Assembly (NCBI GenBank): GCA_032173965.1
Contig: CM063288.1
Coordinates: 17,684,001 to 17,748,000 of the forward strand
DNA from: Sitta carolinensis
Lineage: Eukaryota; Chordata; Aves; Passeriformes; Sittidae
DNA: 64,000 bases
Direction of reading: 5' to 3'
Part shown: positions 14,569-26,500 of the stretch, in pieces
Layout of the letters: each line of letters begins with the position of its first letter
How positions within the stretch are numbered: the first letter of the stretch is position 1
The notes under the pieces: generated by a model
Databases searched by the model: none
Seen by the model: only the letters and a program-made list of their open reading frames with translations
Told to the model about the DNA's origin: nothing
Made by a program: the position numbers and the translations under genes

Positions 14569-14711
14569 GGCTCTTAGATTAGTTCAGCTGGTCAGAGCCT
14601 TGGTGCTAAGAACACCAAGGTTGTGAGTTCATACCCTGCGTGGGCCATTTGCTTACAAGTTGGACTTGATGATCCTTTTGGGTCTCTTCCAGCTTGGAAT
14701 ATTCTGTGATT
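14569..14711 (+). mobile_element. tRNA-Ile-derived SINE with CR1-like tail (TguSINE1-like)
   Basis: Positions 14569-14647 resemble a tRNA-Ile(AAU) gene. Box A fits TRGYNNARNNG at 14580-14590 and box B fits with one mismatch at 14626-14636. The anticodon arm is a perfect 8-bp stem, CCTTGGTG with CACCAAGG, around the loop CTAAGAA, so the AAU anticodon is changed. The end reads GGGCCA, as in the parent tRNA. Positions 14648-14711 form a CR1-type 3' tail (GTTGGACTTGATGATCC, then a TTCTGTGATT end). This head and tail combination matches the passerine SINE I know as TguSINE1. A 10-nt direct repeat, GATTTGGCTC, flanks it at 14564-14573 and 14708-14717. It is decayed and not a working tRNA gene. Confidence 0.85.
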
Positions 14712-14826
14712 TGGCTCAATGCCCCACTCACAGCTATGGTCCGAACAGTTCTTCAGTTTGCTTCAGCACATCATGACACCCCATGAAGTCTCCAAAAGGC
14801 AGCCACCCTGCAGTGTATATAAACAT

Positions 14827-14926
14827 ATAAATAAATATAAATATAAATATAAATATAAATATAAATATAAATATAAATATAAATATAAATATAAATATAA
14901 ATATAAATATAAATAATATAAATATA
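14827..14926 (+). repeat. (AAATAT)n hexanucleotide microsatellite
   Basis: A nearly perfect tandem array of the 6-mer AAATAT over about 100 bases, lying 110 bases after the SINE. Frames through it read as repeated Lys/Tyr on plus and Ile/Phe/Tyr on minus. These are repeat artefacts, not genes. Confidence 0.97.
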
Positions 14927-16039
14927 CACACAATTGGGTCCCATGGATGGATGGACAAGAATACTTCTTGCAACTGCCTTAGCACTGCAGCTGCACATAA
15001 ACACGCAGGAAATGCTCATATTGTGATGCCAGGGACTGATTTACCAGGCATGCTTTTTTTCTGTCAGCAGCTTTAGCTAAACTTTTTACTAAAATGTGCT
15101 AGCGTAATACTTGGATGAATTTGGTAGTAAAGAACTGGATTAACTGCAGAAGTTCAGAAATGACAAAATGTTTTCTGACATTAAAAAAAAACATGCAGGG
15201 GGAGGTGGTGTGGTAATCAGAGAGGTAGCTAGAAATATTGAGGGTTTAAAAATATAGTACTTCACTGAAGAAGGAGAAACCAAGTAATTGCTTCATTACT
15301 CATGTTCTTGTATAAAAAGAAAAAAAAAAGAAAATTATTATTTTGACAAAACTATTTTAGTCTTATGATTAAAACATAGGTTTCTAAGTATGTGCACAGG
15401 AAAGCATACACAGTATATACAGCCACACAGGTTCTTTGTGGCCATTGTTAGGTTTCTGATAATGACACTGATCAGAGGCCTGATCTTTGATTGTAAAAGC
15501 AGGATAGCATCTGCTTAAATCACCCGCTACATATTAGATCATCCAGAAGTAAGGCCTCCACTTTGCCTCATTCTCTGGTATTAAGGTTAAAAAGGTGTAC
15601 AATTGTTTGGTTTCTTGGTGAAACCAAAGCAATCACACAGCAAAAATTACTACAAAGCTGGGAAAAAAAAAGTAGAAATATGTTTTTAGTACGTGCCTTT
15701 GCTATTTATTTATTTACTTATCATAATAGCAGTTGTAAATCCAAAAGAGAATCCAGAAACTATTTAGTGGGTGCAGGTCTAAGTCTCTTTCTGTTTTGTC
15801 CTCTGAGTGAGGCTATTGTGAAGATTTTCTTAACATAGAAACCAGATCAGGTTTAACTGATGATTAAAATATTAATTCCACAGAACTTTGCTGAAATTAA
15901 GCATAAACTGCGGGATTGTGGAAGTGAATGGAAAACAAGAAAAAACCCAAAACTTGCTTCGACCTTGCAGCAAAACGTACCCAGCTGAAGCCGTGTCTGG
16001 AGAAGCTGCCCTCTGCATGTTCTCATTGAGCAGAGAGGA

Positions 16040-16630
16040 GCAGCACCAGGGGCAGCGCCTCCGCTCCCTCAGCCCGCGGGGAGCCGCCCCGGCACGGCAG
16101 GCCGCGCACCGGGGACACACAGGCGGCGGCGGGGCTGCCCGGCCCCGGTGCCCGGCCGCAATGCCCGGCCCCGGTGCCCGGTCCCGGTGCCCGGCCGCAA
16201 TGCCCGGCCCCGGTGCCCGGCCCGGTGCCGGCCGCATGCCCGGCCCGGTGCCCGGCCCGGTGCCCGGGCGCAATGCCCGGCCCGGTGCCCGGCCGCAATG
16301 CCGCCCGTGCCCGGCCGCAATGGCCCTGCCGGCCCCGGTGTCCCGGCCCGCAATGCCCGGCCCCGGTGCCCGGCCGCAATGCCCGGCCGCAATGCCCGGC
16401 CCCGGTGCCCGGCCCCGGTGCCCGGCCGGTGCCCGGTGGCCCGGCCGCAATGCCCCGGCCTCCGGTGCCCGGTCCCGGCAATGTCCCGGCCGCAATGCCG
16501 GCCCGGTGTCCCGCGCGCAATGGCCCGGTGCCGCCCAAAGGGCCGGTCCGGTGCCGGTGCCGAGGGGCGCTCGGGCCGCGGCTCCCCGGCGAGGCGCGGG
16601 TCTGGCGTCCCCTGCGAACCGCGTGACAAA
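16040..16630. promoter_or_regulatory. isolated CpG-dense island
   Basis: About 590 bases of very high GC and CpG in otherwise AT-rich DNA. The flanks outside the tandem array (16040-16136 and 16530-16625) are also CpG-rich and not repetitive. That pattern suits a promoter CpG island invaded by, or grown around, a minisatellite. No first exon could be assigned on either strand, so promoter function is an inference. Confidence 0.45.
16137..16529 (+). repeat. 13-bp GC-rich minisatellite with two unit types
   Basis: About 28-30 tandem modules built on GCCCGGCC plus one of two endings: CCGGT (type T) or GCAAT (type A). Both canonical units are 13 bp, with several 11-16 bp variants. The first twelve modules run T-A-T four times, giving a 39-bp higher-order unit; the order then becomes irregular. 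No stop codon can form in most junctions, so all six frames stay open. This explains the 150-295 codon frames on both strands, which I do not call as genes. GGG runs on the minus strand could fold as a G-quadruplex. Confidence 0.95.
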
Positions 16631-16867
16631 CACAATTAAATGCCCTGTCAGGTCCCTCTGCCTCGCCGGGAATAACCACAGTGATTACAAAGAAACATTT
16701 CAGCATTCCCCTTTATTCCCTCGTTTGATCTTAGTAGGAATGACTGATAAAACTGACGTACAGTACCATTTTTGATAAAATACACACTGCCTGTGGAATA
16801 ATGCTGTCCTGGCTAAGGCTCACTCATGAAAGCCCTTATCCTTTTGTATTTTCTAGCTTTTCAAAAC

Positions 16868-16893
16868 TTTTTTTTTTTTTTTTTTTTTTTTTT
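16868..16893 (-). repeat. poly(T) run of 26
   Basis: An uninterrupted T26, equal to A26 on the minus strand, about 240 bases beyond the CpG island. It could be a homopolymer or the tail of a minus-strand retrocopy. I see no recognisable body attached. Confidence 0.85.
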
Positions 16894-16899
16894 ATTTGT

Positions 16900-19800
16900 C
16901 AGTTCAATTGTGTTATAAGCTTACCCAGATGCCTCTATACTTGAAATAGAAAAAAAAAAAAAATTACTTTGTTAAGATGTTAGGCAGCACTGAATGTAGT
17001 TATCATTATTTGTGGCCTTTATATCTACATTACAATTTTGTCACAAGCTCAATGTAATATCTAGAAATCCCCTTAAAATAAAAACTAGTGAGTGTGTTAT
17101 GAAATTACAGCTAGGACAGATGGCCAGATCCTGTCATTGGAAATAAAAGTAATGTTATAAGTGTATAACTCCATTGGGGAAATTGAGTACCATAATAAAG
17201 TAGACTTCCACTTTCTGCAATGAAATTCAATGACTGTTGAGGAGTTTAGGGTTTAGAAAATTGAAAAATGAAACCTTTGGTTTTCCGCTGCTGTTTGATG
17301 ATGTGTAGCAAGTCCCTTTATGGACTGAGGCTAACATCCAAATAGTAACAAGCTTGCAATGAATAGAGCCCACAGAGGATCAGCTACTAAATCTTGCAAT
17401 AAAAGCTGTGTGATTTACAGTAAATTCCAGAGGGCTGACAGCACCACAGCTGAGGGCATAAACACTTCTTTCATGGCTGAAGCTTCAGTCAGCTCTGTCT
17501 GCTGTGAAGTACAATTGAGCAGTGAGGCATGCTGCTTACCAGCAATGACTTTGATAAATAACTAGGAAGTCCCACTGTTGGCTTAAAACTAGAAGTTGTT
17601 CAGTTGCAATTCTGCATTTGTCCTGCTTTAATGGGTATGGAAGTGGCTTTAGCTGTAATCTGTCAGTGATTGATTAGGCCTTCCTGGATCCCTTCCCCAC
17701 ACTGCTCCCAGCTCCCTGCTCTCCACAGTTGAAACAAAATTGGTACATATCTGACTGCCCTCTTATGAGGAAAGTAAACACTCTTAATTCTGCTCAAGTG
17801 AGTGTAAGTTAAATGTCTGCAACGAATAAATTGTGGGCAGACATCCCATGTTTACAACAGGGTACCTAAAGGTGCAAGTGCTTGTGCAGCTTCTGCTCAC
17901 CACTCGGTTATGCTGGGGTGTAAAAGCCTAATCGGTGTAATTAATGTTTTTTATGCATAGGTGCAAGAGCCAGGGCTGGAGCAGAGCCTTGGATTCCTAG
18001 CTACAGAAGAACAGAGCTCCGAGGCCGAATGCAGGATCATTCATTAACAGGCTGTGTAAATTGGACATAATGTTAAACATGTGCACAAATGCCACAAAGC
18101 TACTCAGAAAGGGAGTGTAGCAATAGTACAAGAAGCTTCAATCAGGTTTGAACTACTCGGTCAGTTATGTTCAGATGCATCTGGGTAAAATGCAATATAT
18201 AAATTATCTGCTCCGATTTGGCAAGATGCAGGAGTATTTTCCTTGTAGTTTCAGTTGGAAAGGGAAAAATAAACACAAGCCATAGGTAATACTACATCTA
18301 GAAAAAGCTATCTTTAACAAAAAGGCAGGATGAGAAAGTCTCTTTACCTGACATCGATATTTTGCACACAAAAATTCAAACTGTACCATCTGGCTTATGT
18401 GAAAGTTTCAGTAGAGAGTGGACATGATTCTCCATGCATATACATAAAACATTGTTGTGAGATTGTGTAAACAGAGACTTGCAAAGCAGCAGAGTAGTTC
18501 TTGTATTCTCTGTGCTGTTTTCCTGTAATCTTGTAACTGAGTTACTTCAAGTAAACCAGCGTATATAATTTGACACAGAGCTGCTCCATAATACTTAAGA
18601 AATGTAAAGGTAAATACTGGGTGTACATAGCCTTAGGATACAGCAAACTTGAGTCTGAGTTCCTGATTCTGCCTCAACTGCCTCTATAATTACTGGAAAC
18701 AAGGGAAAATGATTGTATGGATTCACCCTACCTCTGAAGCAGAATATTTTGCTTTTAATAGAAAGAATTTATTGAATCCTTATCCTCACATTACTTCAGG
18801 CTTTACTGCCATTAGAATAATAGATAATTTTATTTATTTGGGACTTTTACAAATCTATTTGTATATGCCATGCAATTATTTTCCAATGGTCTGGTATGGG
18901 GAGGACCCTCTGTTTTTGGCAAAGATGCATCAGTGCTCATGCAAAGTGAACAAAGGCATTTTTCTGGCTTACAGTTTGTTCAATACAGAAAAGAGCAGTG
19001 ACTGGGTTCATTCTATAATTTTGGGGTGGTATTTAGCTGAATTCACTCTTAAAGTATACTGAGTATATTTCTCAAGCTTTTATTGTCAGAGCCACAAGAC
19101 TATCAAATAATAATGCCACAGAAAGAAAATCTCTTCCAGCAGCATGGTATGACTTGATTTTAACAAGGTCATTTTCAATGCTTTTTTAGAAAGCGATTAA
19201 GTATGATTTTTCATTTCTGAAACCGTCCACTTCTCATTGCCTGACCTACATGCATTGAATTGTTCCAAAAGCATTATAAGGGCAATTATTGTTGCCTTGA
19301 ACTTTTCTTGCCATGTCAGAGTAACTAGAAATAACACATGGGAGAAGGTAGTGTTTGATTAGCTTGAACATTTGTGAAAAAGGATTTTTACTCCCTCAAG
19401 GATTTAGGAAGAAGCCTACCCATAAGTATACAATCAAGGAGAGATTTGCATACCTGAGAAACAGCAGTTCAAGCAGGAGAATGTGAGGTCAATCAGGAGT
19501 AACTAGTTAAGAAATTCAATTGACGGCTATTTTCCCCATGCTTTTTTATACTTGTGATTTAATACCAGTTGATCTGAACTACCATTAGTAGCTGCTGAGA
19601 GAATCAAAAGCTTAGGTCAAATTCACATATTAGAGTGTGAAGCACAGTTATACTCCTGTAAGGTAAGTATTCTACATTTCTTTAAAAGGGACAGAGGTCT
19701 TTTTTTCCCATTTAGAATGTCAGTCCCATAATAATTGCTTATTATATCTATCAAAGTTCTAGGAACTCTTATGGCATGTTTTTTAGCTATACTGCAAGAG

Positions 19801-22800
19801 CTTTAAAAGCTAATAAAGTTACAGCAAAGGTGTGAAGATTTTGAGTTCTAATAAATTCTTGTAAAATCATTTTAGGATTCTGTCCAGAGGAAGAGGCGAT
19901 TCAGAGAGGATATGGATCTCCGAAGCTCTGCCCACTGATTCAGCAAGAACTCACTGGTTTGCAGAATCCAATTTTTCCATGGTTGCAGATTCTAGGCTGG
20001 ACACAGAAAGCTTATTTACATGAAACTGCTCACTCCTTACTTTATGTGCACTGTCACCTCTGTGTCTCTCATCCCAGTTCCACAAAGCCAATTCTACAAA
20101 CTTGCTCTGCCAATAATCATGCATATTCAGCTGTTACTGATTAATGCTAAGCCCTGAATTTTATTTTAAACCAAGTGCTATTCACAATTTTTTCATGTCT
20201 CTTCTAAGAATGAAAGCTATATATGTGAAGCACTTCTTACTGTTTAGTAACTGAATTCTATTTTAAATCACATCATTCAGTAGAGTAAAGCATAATAGTG
20301 TAGCAAACACCATTTAATAGTGACACGTTTCATTTGGACAGCCACTTAATTGAGATATCTTCCAGGGAAACTGTTTAGTCTACCAACTGTAAATGGCAAT
20401 GACTACTGCTTAATCAGAACCATTTTAGCATAAATTTCACTTAATAGGGAAACATTTGCCTGGTGACAAATACTTGAATAGTGTTTAACCAAGTGTTAAA
20501 TAGTTATACAATTCTAGACTCTCCTTTATAATTTTAATAGCGATGTGCCAGAAAAAGATTAGAGGGAAAAATACCAGTTGAAATGCTGTAAATATCCTTG
20601 ATTTTTTTGGGGTTTTTTTGTGGTTTTTTTTTTTTTTTTTATTTATTTGTTTTTTTTGTTCTTGATGAGCACAGTATTTTGTCCTTGCAAAGCTTCATCA
20701 ACTACTTTTAAGATTTCATCTCCTAACTGGGATAAATAATCAGGAAGATACAATATCCATGTATATCTCAGTAACAGATTTCTGCTGTCACCCTTAATAA
20801 TAAGCTTAATATTATTAATTATAATAAAGTTGTAACATGATAAAATGTATATGCCCTGCCAAAAGGCATCTTGAGTCTCCAGCACAATCACCCCTGACAA
20901 AAGAAGGCAAAATTCACACCAATAGCCAGAGATCCCTTGGTCATCCCAGAAATTGAACTGACATATGAAAAGATCACCCACCCAGAACAGCTCACCTGCA
21001 TATAGTCAATAACTTACCTAAAATAGCTACGTCCCTAGTAAAAAAAAAGAAAAAAAAAAAGGCAAAATGAAAACAACAATTTCAAGATCCCATCAGAAGG
21101 ACCCTACAAATTTACTCCGGAATACATAACAGGTAGAGGTGTTTCATACTAACACACACTTAGCAAAGAAACCTTACTCCCACCAGCCAGTCTGTCATCT
21201 CTTAGTATATAAAGATGGCAAGAAGTGTCTTCTGCTGTCATTTACTGTTTCAGGAGATATGTCATCAGGCAGTCCCTCAGGAGTATTGCTGCTATTAATA
21301 ATTATAGCTTAAGGATCTAATCCTATAAAGGACTAAGCACCTCAGTGAGAAGTCAAGAGGCACAAAGAACTATTGAAAAGCAAGCACCATCATGGATCAG
21401 GCCCTTCCGTACTTGTAGTAAGCACTTGAATCACTCTCCTGGTACAATAAGCAGTCAGTGCAATGCGGTAAATCATAGAACATGTAAAAGGTTTTCTTGA
21501 ATAAATGGCTGCACTAATAACATCCCATTTAATTAGTAAAAAGCCATATTGAAACATGTCACAGAAAACATGGCAGGGTAATCTCCACAATATACAACAG
21601 CTGATGAGTTAACTGGGTATTATGAATATGGGTGACTATAACCCACACAGAGAGGTATCCATTCCAATAGGCTGAATGACAAGTAGCCTATTGTTTCATT
21701 AATTTCTACTTTTAAAAGTTAATTTCTTCACTTTTTAGTATTAGTCATGTATTATGAAAATTAACATAAAGGTGATGATAATGCATGATCTTTATATGCC
21801 ATCTTATTAAAATGAAGCTATTTTTAATACTTTTAAGAGGCCTATCAGAAAACACAATTTATATCCTCAAAGTATATTTTGTCAGTTTCAAGTATAATTT
21901 TTGCATTCATATTCTTTTATGAATTTTAATGGAGACACTTAAATTGTAATTATTCCTCTCAGCTCAAATGCAGGTAACAAATGGAATTCAATCAGTGTTT
22001 GCGCATAATGACCATCATTAAGAGAGAAATAATAATGACATTCTCTCCGCATTAAACTTGCAGACTCTTTACACAATGATCTGAATCCCATTATTGATCT
22101 CCATGGAGATATGCAATTGTCACCTATTCTGCATAATATCTGAATGTTAAATACATTTGTTTGGAACAAATATTTTAATGAATACAGTCAGTTCCACTTA
22201 ATTAACTATCTGATAACTGAATATTTTTGCTTAATAATTGAACATGGAACATCAAAATTGTCCTTTTTTTTAATCAAATGCACTTGAGATTAGACACAGA
22301 CATTAATTTAATTTTTTTTGTAAAATGTACATATAGTTTAAAATTTCCATTATTTTTCTTTAAAGAATACATATTAAGATACTGGCAAAGTATTTAGTAA
22401 TCACTTATTTTCCCTCCTTTGTTTTACTAAACCTAGTGAACGCTTCAAACTGGAAACAATCTCTTTCCTTCTGCAGAAAGATATCTCACAAATGGGTTTG
22501 CTACCAAAAGGTTGTTCATGGAGGTCTGAACACATCACTGAGATACTCTGATATTTTAAAAAACAAAGCATTGAATTATTTGTTTCAGGAACTGGATGGC
22601 TACAAACATCTAGATTTTGTACACATACATAGGAAATGAAAAGCTAAGAAGCTCGATTTTATGTCTTTCAGACCTACCAGGGTTGAAAAAGATAATGGCT
22701 ATTTTTTGCTCAGTTCAGCATTCTAAAATGTAAGAGAAAAAAAAAGGATGCTTAAATGTAAAACAATGAACTGAAGTTTTAGAAGAACTTTTATCTTATA

Positions 22801-23217
22801 TTGCTAAAAACATCTTACTTGTTCTGAAGAGCTGGGGGTGTTAGCTGTAATTAAGATTGCTGAATTCAACCTTGTCTGAATAAATCAGGCACCTGAAACT
22901 AAAGAGAGTAATGAGAGTAATCAGAGAACCTACCTCTGGATGCAGCCATCTTGATAAAAAAAGACTTTTGGTGGCACTGGTGATGGGAGAGGCTAGTAAA
23001 AGTTGCCTGAGAGGAAAGTAGGAGAAATCCCAGAGTGGATAATTAAAATATAAGTTGGCCATAGGGGAAGTTTCTTCCCATTATCAATACTTGGCTAATG
23101 CTATGAATCATCAGGAGTCATCTACTTTGCTTAAACACTGAAACTATAGATCTTTTGATTATCCGTGTAAATGCCTGTTTCCTTCTTAGGATGCTGCTAA
23201 GGTCTCAGCCTTCATGA
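16900..23217. other. AT-rich, no supported gene
   Basis: It holds chance-length open frames only, the longest being 117 codons at 18709-19062 (+), which has no flanking splice or family signal that I recognise. A T-rich tract lies near 20.60-20.66 kb. The subregion 21.94-22.17 kb looks less decayed than its surroundings (see findings). Confidence 0.5.
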
Positions 23218-23527
23218 TGTTGTGGTTTAATTACAGCCAGTAACTCAGCCCCACACAGCCTCTAGCTCCCTCCTCCCTGGTGGGACAGGGGAGAGAATCA
23301 GGAGGGTAAAAATGAGAAAAGTTGTGCGCTGTGGTCAAAACTGTTCAAAGGTAAAGCAAAAACCACACACACCAGCAAAACCAAACAAGGCATTTACCCA
23401 CTACTTCCCATGAGCAGGAAAATGTTCAGTCAGGTCCAAGACAACAGGGCTCCACTGCACTTGGGAAGACAAACAGCATCTCATCCCCTCCTTCCCTATT
23501 CCTCCCCAACTTTATATACTGAGCATG
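23218..23527 (-). mobile_element. truncated ERVL-type LTR (avian)
   Basis: An LTR terminus TGTTGTGGTTTAA begins at 23218. The sequence then follows an avian LTR family also present at 62.3 kb: both copies share the identical 18-mer AACTCAGCCCCACACAGC (23242-23259 and 62351-62368) and the following GGGAGAGAATC-like block. On the minus strand an intact TATA box, TATATAAAG, lies at 23518-23510, so transcription would run toward lower coordinates. Similarity to the family stops just past GAGCATG near 23527, so the U3 part upstream of the TATA box is missing. No viral gene is attached. The ERVL assignment is from memory of the family. Confidence 0.75.
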
Positions 23528-23529
23528 TA

Positions 23530-26500
23530 CTCAGACGCATTGCATTCCCTGCAGCCTTAGCAAAAGACAGCAGGAATCAACAATGCAACTGGAAGAGCTT
23601 AATGAAAGCCTGGTTTTCTAGATTAACAGGATTCCTGCTTAGTGTTAAAGTAAAGGGGTTTCCAGAAACCACAACAGGATGACTTTTTGGAAAACCAGTG
23701 TAATGGCTTTCAACGTAAATTAAAATTATGAACATGCTATCTTTTAATTTAAATCTCAAATTAGATTTCTATAAAAATTAGTCAATATACTTGAACATTT
23801 TATGCAGCTAAAATAAATGCTGATGCAATGATATTTCTAGTCCATGTTTAAGTCACCCACCCACTCAGTACATCTTTTAAAGATTAAATAGAAATTACCT
23901 ATCAGTTCCTATTCACATCTTCCACAGAGAAATATTAGACATACAGCAAAATTAGCAAAAAGAAAAGCAAAACCATTAAATTTAATTATTTTTGGAAAAA
24001 ATACATTTAAAAAAAAAACTAAAGCAAACTTTCAGTGTAATAGGAGAACCAGAAGTGGTATGCTCATGTGCTTTATGCTTCCTCCCTCTTTGTCATTCAA
24101 AGTGAACAATCAATTAGAGTGAGAGAAATTTTTTAGCAAGGATACAGGGTACTAGAAGATCAGACACAGAATAACAGATTATGAGACACTGAGAGAAATA
24201 CAGGGTAAAAAGAGTAAAGCAGCAAAGTCAGAAAGCTAATTTGAAAATCATCACTAGAAAAACAGGACATTTAGCAGAATATTCTAGCTTAATCCTATGC
24301 AGAGTAGCATTTGACCCACATTGTTGTATTGCTTTAGTAGCTGCACCATATATCAACATATTTGCTAAGGACTATTTAAGCAGGATCTGTGTATACCATC
24401 ATCTCCAGTCTGGGTGGTTCTCACAGTATTTGTATATCTCTGTATTTGATCGTTCCCTTTATATTATGCAGAATGCATGACATCCTACGGATGGATGCAG
24501 AATGTATTTACTACACCACAACTCGATCATTATCTTGGGTAAATGGCCAGAATGTGTCCCAGAACCTGCTCATTATTATGGGGGCTGCATACCAGCAATT
24601 GATCACTCTTCCAATACTGTAGAAGAGCTCTTAGGGTGCATGGAGGGGGAATATATTCTGTATGTAGGTTCTACATTTATTTTGTTTTGGACTGTGTAAT
24701 ATACAGTGAGTGAATTATAAAATGCCTGTGTCTTCACTATTGTCTGCTGGGAGAATGAACTTGTTTTGAGAGATTAAAAAAAGCATCCAAGAAGACTGAG
24801 CTATGACATGGCAAAAAGAATAAATGCTCGGGAGAAAGAATGATAATACTTCTGAAGGAATACCTGCAATGTGGAAAAGAATAAAACATATTGATACACA
24901 AGTTTTTTAAAATTGCATAAGAAGAATGGAAAACAGTGCTACTGCTATGGCTAGAGGCACACAGTTAAAATGCAAAAAAAATTAGGTGCAAGCCAAGGTG
25001 GTTGGGTAATAATATCTTGGCTACACATTTTACATCAGAGGCATGAGGCAAGTCTGTTGGATATGCCACTTAACATGTTCTAATTCCTAAACTCTGCCTA
25101 GAATCTCTCATCTTCTCTAGGTAAGCCATGGGGTGAATAGCCATCCCACTGTTGCTGACAGAGATAACGCTGTTGTACCTTGCTAATCATTTTCACTAGA
25201 GTAGGTCCTACTACTTATATAGAAATAATTTGTTTACTTCACTTGTTAAGTGTGTTGTTCAGGTGATTTATCACTCTTACTCAGTTGTCTATTTTTCGGC
25301 TCATGCATTTATTTGTTTTCAATGTGCAATGACAAGACTAGCTAGGATGCCATCTTTACAGCATTATTTTTTAATGGGTAGTAATCCCAGTATCAGTAAT
25401 ATGGCAATACATTTATAGGCAGAGCAAAACAAGAAACTAAAGTGTAGGTTGATATTCTGTTTGCAGTATTATGCCAAATCAAGGCAGCAAGCAATAACCA
25501 AGAACTTGTCAGCCCTTCACTGGCTCTTCATTTGTCATAGCTAGTATAAGAGAACATAACAAACAATTCATTTCTTGCCAGGTTAATTTTTTCCAAGGAC
25601 AGAACTCCTTCATTAGACCTGTACATGTATTGCCCCAAGAAAAGGCCTTATATTGCATTGCCAGGTCTGCCAGTGGCTCACAGAAGGTGCTGGACATTTG
25701 CAGTTTTGATATTTTACTTGCCATTTAGGCAGTGGTTTAAAATGCTTTTGTGGCATTTATTGCTAAACTAAATGGGATTTTGGCTTAGTTTATACTTGTT
25801 TAAGGCCCGCCTAATTCATTATAGCTCATTTAAGATATATAAATGTGTAGTTCAAATCATTTAACTTGACTCCATTCCCTAATATTCCTTATTAGTGTAT
25901 TCTCTGACAATGATGTTTCACAGTTGTTTATCATAAACTAACACTAAACTAAAAGTTTCAAGGACTTTTAACAGCTCTCTAGCTCTCAGAGAGGGACAGA
26001 AGCAAAGGTATCTATGGAGGTGATGTAAGAATTTGGAATGTAAACTAAATTATAGAAGTATGCTAATGAGTTAATTTCTAATGTGCAGGCTAATTTCCTC
26101 ATTCTGTCCCCAGAACAAGTTAAGTCAGAGACATGAAGTAGCTCCACAGCTAATGAAAAAAATGTGAAATGACAAGATCAGAAGAATAAGAAATTGCATT
26201 TTTGGTGTAGGAGTAGTAACTTTTAAAAGAAAACATTTTTAATAGGAAAACATCCCTTTCACTGTTCATGGGGATTTAAAAAAAGCTATGTACATTTTAA
26301 TATATAACACATTCAGATCATCAGATCTCAACCTGAAGGATTTTTCCATTTTTTCTGTAAGGCATGCCATGGGAGCTTATTAAACCCTCTTGGAAGGGTT
26401 TAATATAAGAAATAAGAAAGTTTTCTTATCCTGCTAATGAAAAAACAGAGGACCAAGCAAACCCAAGGGTCAAAAAAATAACAGAATCTGGTAATAAAGT

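Noticed and set aside
14569..14647. Functional tRNA-Ile gene
   Set aside because: It has an altered anticodon, degraded acceptor stem and box B mismatch, and is fused to a CR1-like tail, so it is a SINE.
14719..15019. Lys/Tyr- and Ile/Phe-rich frames near 14.8 kb
   Set aside because: They are translations of the AAATAT microsatellite.
15872..16775. Open frames of 150-295 codons on both strands around 16 kb
   Set aside because: They are produced by a 13-bp GC-rich array in which stop codons cannot form. Frames are open in all six readings, and the peptides are simple Pro/Gly/Ala/Arg repeats.
18709..19062. 117-codon plus-strand frame
   Set aside because: Its length is within chance for this composition and window size; there are no splice or promoter signals and no recognisable motif.
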